From Spartobacteria bacterium (GTDB lineage: Bacteria > Verrucomicrobiota > Verrucomicrobiae > Chthoniobacterales > UBA6821), in contig PLEU01000129.1 in the NCBI GenBank assembly GCA_003136515.1, forward strand, positions 1-5,777: a DNA stretch of 5,777 nt, given 5' to 3'. Positions 1 through 4,844 of this stretch are shown in pieces. Position 1 is the first letter of the stretch; each line of letters begins with the position of its first letter. The notes under the pieces are model-generated. The model ran no database searches, was not told where the DNA came from, and was given only the letters and a program-made list of their open reading frames with translations. A program made the position numbers and the translations under genes.

Positions 1-155
1 AGGGCGGCGCGGTCCTTGACCGACTGGCCGGGGTTCATGAACTCGGCCTTGCCGAGGATCTCGCAGCCGGTGGCCTCGCTGGCGCGGCGCAGGCGGATGA
101 CAGGGGTGTCGCCGATGGCGTCAAGGACGCCGGCCCTGATGGAAGCTTGGCTCAT
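1..155 (-). CDS. cysK: cysteine synthase (O-acetylserine sulfhydrylase), N-terminal part only
   Basis: This is the first 51 codons of a gene that leaves the window at the left edge. The ATG is the complement of 153-155 and the frame is open to base 1. The protein begins [20 protein letters not shown], and residues 14-22 (IGDTPVIRL) and 41-51 ([11 protein letters not shown]) are the signature N-terminal motifs of CysK-type cysteine synthases. K47 in SVKDR is the lysine that forms the Schiff base with pyridoxal phosphate. The family makes L-cysteine and acetate from O-acetylserine and sulfide in the cytosol. The full protein would normally be about 300-350 residues, so most of it is missing here. 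It lies 48 bp downstream of the cfa-type gene on the same strand. Its base composition is much richer in G+C than the genes to the right. A cystathionine beta-synthase or other fold-type II PLP enzyme is the main alternative; the [11 protein letters not shown] form favours cysteine synthase. Confidence 0.88.
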   Translation of the reverse strand, partial: MSQASIRAGVLDAIGDTPVIRLRRASEATGCEILGKAEFMNPGQSVKDRAA

Positions 156-171
156 CCGGCCAAAATCGGGG

Positions 172-188
172 GCGCCGGGCTCCGGCGC
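172..188 (-). repeat. GC-rich hairpin between cfa and cysK
   Basis: A perfect 7-bp inverted repeat, GCGCCGG and CCGGCGC, encloses a 3-base loop in the 48-bp gap between the methyltransferase stop and the cysteine synthase start. On the transcribed (minus) strand it is followed by CCCCGATTTTGG, so the T run is short and displaced. It could be a weak terminator or attenuator, or a hairpin near the cysK ribosome-binding region. It could also be a chance palindrome in very GC-rich DNA. Confidence 0.4.
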
Positions 189-203
189 AAGGGAAAACCG
201 GCG

Positions 204-1412
204 TCAGGCCTTGGTGAGACTGAGTTGGACGACATTGGTCCGCTCGGTGCGGAAGCCGGCCTCGCAATAGCTGAGGTAGAACCGCCAGAGCCGGCGGAAG
301 CGCTCGTCGAAGCCCAGGGCCCGCACCGCATCGGCCTGCTGGTTGAAGGCCTCGGCCCAGCGGCGGAGCGTGACCGCGTAGTCGGGCCCCATGTCGTCGA
401 CCCCGTGAACGATCATCCCGGCCTCCTGCGCAAGGCAGTGGTTGACCCGGTTGAGAGAAAGCAGGAGCGAGCCGGGGAAGATGTGCTTCTGGATCCAGTC
501 CACATTTTTGCGGAGCGAATCGTGGCGCGAATCGGGACAGGTGATCATCTGCAACGCGAGCAGGCCACCGGGTTTCAAGACCTCGTGGCACTTGGCGAAA
601 TAGGTTTCGAGATACGCATCGCCGACGGCTTCGAGCATTTCGATGGAAACGATTTTGTCGAAACGCCCTGTCAGATCACGGTAGTCGCTGAAAAGAATTT
701 CGACGCGATCGGCGATCCCGGCCTGCGCAACACGTTGGCGCGCTTCCCGGAACTGCTCCTCGCTGATTGTGGCACCCGTCACATGGCAACCGAAGTGGGT
801 CGCGGCATAAATGGCAAAACCACCCCATCCGCACCCTATCTCCAGCAGTCGATCTTTAGGGCCAAGTTGGAGTTTGCGGCAGAGCTGATCCCACTTTTTC
901 CGCTGTGCTGCTTCCAGCGTCAAATCGGGGGGATTATAATAGGCCGCCGAATAGGTCATCGTGGGATCAAGCCAGAGCTGGAAGAAGTCGTTCCCCAAAT
1001 CGTAATGCTCGCTGATGTTGTCGCGGCTCTTGCGTCGGCTGTTTGGCCTCATCACATGCCCGAGACGATTCAATTTTCCCAGCAGGTCAAATCCGTCTGC
1101 CCTCCGAGATGCTTGTGTGCGAACCCCTGCAAGAAAATCGCTGTTGAGAATGAACCATGCCATTGTCTTTGTCAGATCCTCCGTCCCCCACTCGCCGGCA
1201 AGATATGACTCCGCGCAACCAATCGCACCATAGAAAACACATCGGCGGTAGAAGTTCTCGTTGTGAATTTTTAGCGAAACTTGAATCTCTCTATCCTCCC
1301 CTCCGAAGATTTTCCGTGATCCATCTGGCAAAGTTACGGAAAGCTCCCCGCGCCGTGCTCGGGAAAAAGCTTCAAGCACAAGCTTGGAATAGATTTTTTC
1401 AATGATTGGCAT
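204..1412 (-). CDS. cfa: cyclopropane-fatty-acyl-phospholipid synthase family methyltransferase
   Basis: A complete 402-residue protein of the Cfa/UfaA family, which transfers a methyl group from S-adenosylmethionine to the double bond of membrane phospholipid acyl chains, giving cyclopropane or methylated fatty acids at the membrane surface. Residues 1-130 form the N-terminal domain typical of the family. HYDLGNDF (136-143) and DPTMTYSAAYY (149-159) precede the SAM-binding loop LLEIGCGWGG (189-198), followed by YRDL (244-247), the acidic residue E261 in EMLEAVG, QKHIFPGS (308-315) and DYAVTLRRW (344-352). Length is normal. By motif alignment to E. coli Cfa, the bicarbonate-site Cys139 and His266 are replaced by Ala156 and Gln288, while Glu (E261) and Tyr (Y345) remain. 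That pattern suits the UfaA-like branch but leaves the product uncertain. No clear Shine-Dalgarno precedes the ATG, but the N-terminus fits the family and no better start is seen. The last ~90 codons are much richer in G+C than the rest. Confidence 0.9.
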   Translation of the reverse strand: MPIIEKIYSKLVLEAFSRARRGELSVTLPDGSRKIFGGEDREIQVSLKIHNENFYRRCVFYGAIGCAESYLAGEWGTEDLTKTMAWFILNSDFLAGVRTQASRRADGFDLLGKLNRLGHVMRPNSRRKSRDNISEHYDLGNDFFQLWLDPTMTYSAAYYNPPDLTLEAAQRKKWDQLCRKLQLGPKDRLLEIGCGWGGFAIYAATHFGCHVTGATISEEQFREARQRVAQAGIADRVEILFSDYRDLTGRFDKIVSIEMLEAVGDAYLETYFAKCHEVLKPGGLLALQMITCPDSRHDSLRKNVDWIQKHIFPGSLLLSLNRVNHCLAQEAGMIVHGVDDMGPDYAVTLRRWAEAFNQQADAVRALGFDERFRRLWRFYLSYCEAGFRTERTNVVQLSLTKA

Positions 1413-1438
1413 AAGTTTGGGGCAGGCGAAATTTGGCT

Positions 1439-1450
1439 CGTTATCTAACG
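1439..1450. promoter_or_regulatory. short palindrome upstream of cfa
   Basis: CGTTA and TAACG form a perfect inverted repeat separated by 2 bases, 27 bp upstream of the methyltransferase ATG. Its position between any promoter and the start codon suits an operator or the target of a dimeric regulator. With only five bases per arm it may be chance, and nothing else supports it. Confidence 0.2.
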
Positions 1451-1506
1451 TTGAGGTTCATTTCTCCAGTCTCGGCTTTCATCTTATTTAGAATTATCGG
1501 AAATCT

Positions 1507-1878
1507 TCACAAGGAAAGTAGGAGATAATTCTGTTTCTTTGTGAACGCATCAAGGGGCTTCTTTTTGGGATTGGGCGCCAGCACGTAGATGATCTGTGCC
1601 GGACTCTTTCTTATTTCCCGCCCGTGTGGTGAAAAATCATCGGCATGTAAGAACCCGGCTTCTCTTGGAGGACTGCCCGCCAAACCGGTTAAATCAGCAA
1701 CTTCATCGACTGGGTTCCATTGTGCTGATTGGTAGCAAACTGCTGGGTCATTGCTCTTATTATTTTGGAAAACCTGTGGAGATACCGTGTGGGGTAGTGC
1801 AATCAATGCTGCAACAGCAACGAGTTGGTTTGTCATAGGTATTAGTTCATTGGTTTGTTGGATGCCCACTAAGGCCAT
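1507..1878 (-). CDS. doubtful small hypothetical protein
   Basis: A 123-codon ORF that I do not recognise. If translation starts at the internal Met15 (complement of 1834-1836), the protein begins MTNQLVAVAALIALPHTVSP. That is a hydrophobic stretch like a signal peptide, but it has no basic residue before it and no clear AxA cleavage site. The rest has no recognisable domain; the tail is lysine-rich (NPKKKPLDAFTKKQ) and ends in leucines. A GGAGAAGG lies 15 bases before the outer ATG, which is too far for a good ribosome-binding site, and no such sequence precedes Met15. The end (about 1507-1600) has codon choices that look coding; the middle does not. It may be a real small secreted or anchored protein, the remnant of a decayed gene, or a chance ORF. 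Another minus-strand frame near 1620-1690 also reads as plausible protein, which would fit a frameshifted remnant. Confidence 0.3.
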   Translation of the reverse strand: MALVGIQQTNELIPMTNQLVAVAALIALPHTVSPQVFQNNKSNDPAVCYQSAQWNPVDEVADLTGLAGSPPREAGFLHADDFSPHGREIRKSPAQIIYVLAPNPKKKPLDAFTKKQNYLLLSL

Positions 1879-1904
1879 AACCTGATGCTGTCACCTTCTC
1901 CGTT

Positions 1905-1929
1905 GCCTGTCCCTCACCCCGTGACAGGC
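1905..1929. repeat. inverted repeat, 7-bp arms
   Basis: GCCTGTC (1905-1911) and GACAGGC (1923-1929) are perfectly complementary around an 11-base loop. On the plus strand the stem is followed within a few bases by GTTTTAAC, so it weakly resembles a rho-independent terminator for plus-strand transcripts. On the minus strand, where all the genes lie, no T run follows. Confidence 0.4.
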
Positions 1930-1940
1930 GGTGTTTTAAC

Positions 1941-1984
1941 GGGATCAATGGATCCCTTGAGGGAGAGACGGCCTCCCCTTGATC
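1941..1984. repeat. nested inverted repeats after the response regulator
   Basis: GGGATC (1941-1946) and GATCCC (1951-1956) form a 6-bp hairpin with a 4-base loop. The overlapping GATCAA (1943-1948) can instead pair with TTGATC (1979-1984), enclosing a further GGGAG/CTCCC stem (1961-1965 with 1973-1977). These pairings exclude each other, so the RNA could take two forms. The group begins 6 bases beyond the regulator stop codon, the place expected for a 3' hairpin that ends or protects the two-component transcript. The lack of a T run on the minus strand argues against a classical intrinsic terminator. Confidence 0.4.
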
Positions 1985-1989
1985 GGGCT

Positions 1990-2712
1990 TCAGAGACTCC
2001 TGCTCTCCCTAAAGATATGCGACGAGCGGCGACTGAACTCCACGCTCCGACCATTCCTTAGCATCGCTTTGAGCGTCTGGCTAAACCATGGTTCGATACT
2101 TTCGATGTGCACGAGATTGATCAGTTGAGCACGATTCGCACGAAAGAAGAGCTCTGCGGGAAGTCGCTCCTCAACGGCCGTCAGCGAACGATGGATAAGG
2201 GCAACACCATCTGGTAGATAAACGCGGCTATGATTCCCCTCACTCTCGATGAGGGGGATTTCACCGAGAGTCACATACCAGCTCTTTTCAGAGTTTCTCA
2301 GAAAGATTCTTGTCTCCGCTGTGAGTTTTGGTTGCTCTGCTGAAAAAACAAGAGCCTCTCTCGCTGCATGAAGTTTGCGCAATGAGTGGGCCAGACGCTC
2401 CGGACGAATTGGCTTCACCAGATAATCCACGGCATCAAAATCAAATGCCTGCCTTGCAAAATCCGAGTAAGCCGTCGTGAAGATAACAGCCGGATGGGGC
2501 TCCTCAAGCCCGGCAAGCAGATCCAATCCTGAACCGCCGCGCAGATTCACATCCAGAAAGACCAGCTCCGGTCTCTCGGCGTGAATCAGCTTCGCCGCTT
2601 CTCTGGGAGAAAAAGCCTCCCCCACCACCACGATCTCGTGGTGCCCTTCGAGCAGAAATCTTAGCTCTTTGCGGGCGAGTGCCTCATCTTCGACAATCAC
2701 TGCTTTTATCAT
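1990..2712 (-). CDS. LytTR-family response regulator
   Basis: A complete 240-residue response regulator of the LytR/AlgR type: a receiver domain (about 1-115) followed by a LytTR DNA-binding domain (about 133-238). In the receiver, the acidic pocket is E8/D9, the phospho-acceptor is D54 in VFLDVNLRGG, the switch threonine is T79 or T80 in IFTTAYSD, and the conserved lysine is K100 in DYLVKPI. In the output domain, IESEGNHSRVYL (155-166) and FFRANRAQLINLVHIESIE (189-207) are characteristic LytTR strands and helix. The protein should be phosphorylated by the kinase encoded just upstream and bind direct-repeat DNA as a dimer. Its ATG overlaps the kinase stop by 4 bp, so translation is probably coupled. 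All key receiver residues are present, so it looks functional. Targets are unknown; no cell-wall or biofilm gene sits nearby to suggest them, and a specific name such as lytR or algR would be unsupported. Confidence 0.93.
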   Translation of the reverse strand: MIKAVIVEDEALARKELRFLLEGHHEIVVVGEAFSPREAAKLIHAERPELVFLDVNLRGGSGLDLLAGLEEPHPAVIFTTAYSDFARQAFDFDAVDYLVKPIRPERLAHSLRKLHAAREALVFSAEQPKLTAETRIFLRNSEKSWYVTLGEIPLIESEGNHSRVYLPDGVALIHRSLTAVEERLPAELFFRANRAQLINLVHIESIEPWFSQTLKAMLRNGRSVEFSRRSSHIFRESRSL

Positions 2713-3803
2713 GACTGCATTCCCTCATTCTTAATAGTTGGAGTCTTTGAAATCCAGGGAAAGCGAAGATTGCATTCCGTTCCCTTCTCCGAGTCGGCGA
2801 TCAGTTCAGCAGAGGTTTTCTCGCCAAAAATAAGTGTTAGCCGTTCCCGTACATTTCGGAGCCCTATTCCAAAGGAAACGTCACTTTCTCCGGATCGCAC
2901 CCCACCGGGACTAATAACGGAAACCAGTATCTCATCCCCCCTCCTGCGCGTGTAAATGGTAAGTTTCCCCCCATCTTCATGATGCTGTACGCCATGCTTG
3001 ATGGCATTCTCGACAATCGTCAGCAGCACCAGTGGGGGAATCGCCGCCTCCCATGTCAGAGGATCGATCTCTTCGACTATTTCCAGGTGTTCGCCGAAGC
3101 GGAGTTTTTCAATAGCGAGATAGTCGCGCACCACTGAAATCTCGCCGCTAAGCGGAATCGTGATCTCCTCGCTGGAGGCCAGTGTTACGCGGAGTGTCTC
3201 GGCAAGCTTGGTTACGGCTTCCCTAGATTCTTGGGCAGACGGAGGCATCAGGGCTCGTATCGTGTTGAGCGCATTGAACAGGAAGTGGGGATTGAGCTGG
3301 AGCCTAAGCGCCTCAAGTTGGCTTGCAGTGTATGCTTCCTTCAACATAGTGCGTTCCTCCCGTGCAGTATGAAACGCCTCGTAAAAATGAAGCAGGAAGT
3401 AAATGGCCATCCAGGCTCCGATGAGACTGATATTGGCCACTAGAGCAACGGTGAAGATTTCCGTCCTATTCTGGCTGGGTGAAGGCGTGGCGAATAAAAA
3501 GGTGCCCAGGGAGCTCAAAAAAAACGTCGTGATCAGCAGTGCAGTCCCGTATCGGAGTACTATACTGGAAGGGCTCATCTCCATCCACTGCCCACGTTTG
3601 ATTATCACTCGGAGCAAATGGGTGATAATCAGGCCCGCCACGCAGGTTAGTGGCAGAAAATAGTGATCCTGCTTCAGTGCGATTGAGGGGGAGGAAATCC
3701 GTTGGATAGTGTCCATAATCCAACCTAGGAGAGCGATTCCGCCCCATCCTACAAATTGGCAGGCCCAGTATAGCCATCGTGCTTTGAGCAAAGATCCGTA
3801 CAT
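2709..3803 (-). CDS. LytS/AlgZ-type membrane sensor histidine kinase
   Basis: A complete 364-residue kinase with four likely membrane helices (about 13-30, 48-68, 82-104 and 116-141), a short linker, the His_kinase domain with LQLNPHFLFNALNTI (168-182; phospho-acceptor H173), and a HATPase_c domain. In the ATP-binding domain the N box is LTIVENAIKHG (261-271, N266) and the glycine-rich lid is GIGLRNVRERL (312-322). The usual D-x-G element between them is replaced by SPGG (298-301), a looseness that occurs in this kinase class. No PAS, GAF or periplasmic sensor domain is present, so any signal is probably sensed within or at the membrane. An in-frame TAA lies four codons upstream of the ATG, so this is the first possible ATG start; no Shine-Dalgarno is evident. 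It should phosphorylate the LytTR regulator that overlaps its 3' end. The stimulus cannot be inferred. Confidence 0.93.
   Translation of the reverse strand: MYGSLLKARWLYWACQFVGWGGIALLGWIMDTIQRISSPSIALKQDHYFLPLTCVAGLIITHLLRVIIKRGQWMEMSPSSIVLRYGTALLITTFFLSSLGTFLFATPSPSQNRTEIFTVALVANISLIGAWMAIYFLLHFYEAFHTAREERTMLKEAYTASQLEALRLQLNPHFLFNALNTIRALMPPSAQESREAVTKLAETLRVTLASSEEITIPLSGEISVVRDYLAIEKLRFGEHLEIVEEIDPLTWEAAIPPLVLLTIVENAIKHGVQHHEDGGKLTIYTRRRGDEILVSVISPGGVRSGESDVSFGIGLRNVRERLTLIFGEKTSAELIADSEKGTECNLRFPWISKTPTIKNEGMQS
2722..2726 (-). promoter_or_regulatory. ribosome-binding site of the response regulator
   Basis: GAGGG on the minus strand lies 9 bases before the regulator ATG, inside the last kinase codons. 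It is one of the few recognisable Shine-Dalgarno sequences in the window and supports the chosen start within the ATGA overlap. Confidence 0.5.
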
Positions 3804-3837
3804 GCATTGCCATTAAGCCCGAGCCCCGTTCATTCCT

Positions 3838-3866
3838 ATCACAAAGTGATGGACGGTCGATGGACG
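3838..3866. promoter_or_regulatory. direct repeat plus palindrome upstream of the kinase; candidate operator
   Basis: GATGGACG occurs twice (3848-3855 and 3859-3866), with starts exactly 11 bp apart, about one helical turn. The first copy overlaps the palindrome ATCAC-AAA-GTGAT (3838-3850). The cluster lies 35-63 bp upstream of the kinase ATG, in the 96-bp gap after ispA. LytTR regulators bind pairs of direct repeats, so autoregulation by the encoded regulator is a reasonable inference, although the usual LytTR spacing is closer to two helical turns. No matching -10/-35 pair is called. Confidence 0.35.
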
Positions 3867-3899
3867 TGATCAATCGGACTTCCAAGAGGGGTGGGCTTT

Positions 3900-4814
3900 T
3901 CAGGAAGTCCGACACAGCAGATATTCTGCAATCTGGAGTAGGCGATGTGATGCATCCCCAAAAATGTCAAGTGAGCCGAGAGCCTTCCTAGTAAGTAGTG
4001 CCGCCTTCTTTCGCGAAGCCTCCAGACCGACTATAGACGGATAGGTTGCTTTGGCCGCAGTCAGATCTTTGCCCGCACTCTTCCCTAGCTGGGCGCTCGG
4101 TTGGGTGACATCCAGCAGGTCATCGACGATCTGGAAGGCAAGGCCGAGCGCAGCACCAAAATCGCTCAGGGCATTGAGCTGTCTAGGTGTGGCATCGGCG
4201 GTCATCGCCCCGAGGCGCAAAGAAAGGATGATCATCGCCGCCGTCTTTCTCTCGTGAATAAAGCGCGCGTCGGCAAGAGAGATATTTTTTCCTTCAGCCT
4301 CAAGATCAGCAACTTGTCCAGCAATGAGTTGCAGGCTTCCAGAGGCCATTGCTGTCTCTTCCAAAACTACTGAAAGTGGATAGCGCTTCGAAAGTTTGAG
4401 CGTTGCAAGCAGGCCAAATGCTCTGGTCAGAAGAGCATCTCCCGTCAGCACGGCAATTCCCTCACCATAAACCTTGTGAGCCGCTGGTCTGCCACGACGC
4501 AGGTCATCGTCATCCATGCACGGAAGATCATCATGGATGAGCGAATATGTATGGATCAACTCTACCGCACACGCAGCTGTTAGCACCCCGGCATGATCGG
4601 TGATGCCACAGGCTTCAGCAGCTGCGAGAGTTAGGATGGGACGGAGTCTCTTGCCGCCGCCAAGCACGCTGTAACGCATCGCCCGGTGGATCGTGGGTGG
4701 GCGGAGCGTAGGGGGGGGAAGTGCTCTTTTCAGAGCCGATTCAATCAGCCTTTGGTTCTGTTCCAGATAAACGGAAAGGCCATCCGCACCTGGGATGGCC
4801 TTTTGTGAAGTCAT
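3900..4814 (-). CDS. ispA: farnesyl/geranyl diphosphate synthase, trans-polyprenyl synthetase family
   Basis: A complete 304-residue short-chain trans-prenyltransferase, which condenses dimethylallyl or geranyl diphosphate with isopentenyl diphosphate to give C15 (possibly C10 or C20) precursors for quinones, undecaprenyl phosphate or carotenoids. GGGKRLRP (52-59) binds isopentenyl diphosphate. The first aspartate-rich motif is DDLPCMDDDDLRRG (95-108), with the two-residue insert of bacterial type farnesyl synthases, and the second is DDLLD (231-235). TGDALL (124-129), GQVADLE (166-172) and FQIVDDLLD are typical. The TYSLIHDD context before the first motif closely matches E. coli IspA and favours farnesyl diphosphate as product; chain length cannot be proved from the motif. 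The ATG lies 30 bp after the aminotransferase stop, so co-transcription is likely. The next internal Met is residue 46, too late, so the start stands even though no Shine-Dalgarno is seen and a strong hairpin covers codons 5-13. Confidence 0.92.
   Translation of the reverse strand: MTSQKAIPGADGLSVYLEQNQRLIESALKRALPPPTLRPPTIHRAMRYSVLGGGKRLRPILTLAAAEACGITDHAGVLTAACAVELIHTYSLIHDDLPCMDDDDLRRGRPAAHKVYGEGIAVLTGDALLTRAFGLLATLKLSKRYPLSVVLEETAMASGSLQLIAGQVADLEAEGKNISLADARFIHERKTAAMIILSLRLGAMTADATPRQLNALSDFGAALGLAFQIVDDLLDVTQPSAQLGKSAGKDLTAAKATYPSIVGLEASRKKAALLTRKALGSLDIFGDASHRLLQIAEYLLCRTS
4775..4803. repeat. perfect 11-bp hairpin in the first codons of ispA
   Basis: AAAGGCCATCC (4775-4785) and GGATGGCCTTT (4793-4803) are perfectly complementary around the 7-base loop GCACCTG. 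In the ispA message the stem begins 12 bases into the CDS, about 40 bases after the aminotransferase stop. On the plus strand it is followed by TTTT counted from the GC core; on the minus strand by TTTCC. It therefore looks like a two-way terminator or attenuator core placed inside a coding region. It may reduce ispA expression relative to the aminotransferase gene, stop antisense transcripts, or act on translation initiation. Confidence 0.6.
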
Positions 4815-4844
4815 GAGCGAAGGCGGTAAGTCCGCAGAAGTCGA

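Larger units (their letters stand above)
1413..1989. other. 577-base gap with no firmly supported gene
   Basis: This stretch separates the response-regulator stop from the methyltransferase start. It is AT-richer than its surroundings on the cfa side. It contains one doubtful minus-strand ORF (1507-1878), a group of inverted repeats next to the regulator stop (1905-1984), and a short palindrome just upstream of cfa (1439-1450). The cfa promoter should lie here, because the gap is too long for simple read-through to be assumed. A GATAAT element on the minus strand near 1495-1500 resembles a -10 box, but I see no convincing -35 partner, so no promoter is called. Confidence 0.6.

Noticed and set aside
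121..591. A 156-codon minus-strand ORF across the methyltransferase and cysteine synthase junction
   Set aside because: It is out of frame with both motif-supported genes and is rich in Arg, Pro and Gly, as expected of a shifted frame in G+C-rich DNA.
147..1208. A 353-codon plus-strand ORF opposite the methyltransferase gene
   Set aside because: It is antisense to a gene with clear family motifs, its protein shows no known domain, and G+C-rich DNA tends to leave the opposite strand open.
1596..1838. An 80-codon plus-strand ORF in the gap before cfa
   Set aside because: No motif and no ribosome-binding site are visible, and its codon pattern is no better than the opposite strand.
3466..3915. 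A 149-codon minus-strand ORF overlapping the 5' part of the kinase and the end of ispA
   Set aside because: It has no recognisable motif and overlaps the membrane helices of the kinase, whose frame is well supported.
3917..3929. Small inverted repeat GCAGA-TAT-TCTGC at the end of ispA as a terminator
   Set aside because: It has only five-base arms, lies inside coding sequence, and no T run follows on the gene strand.
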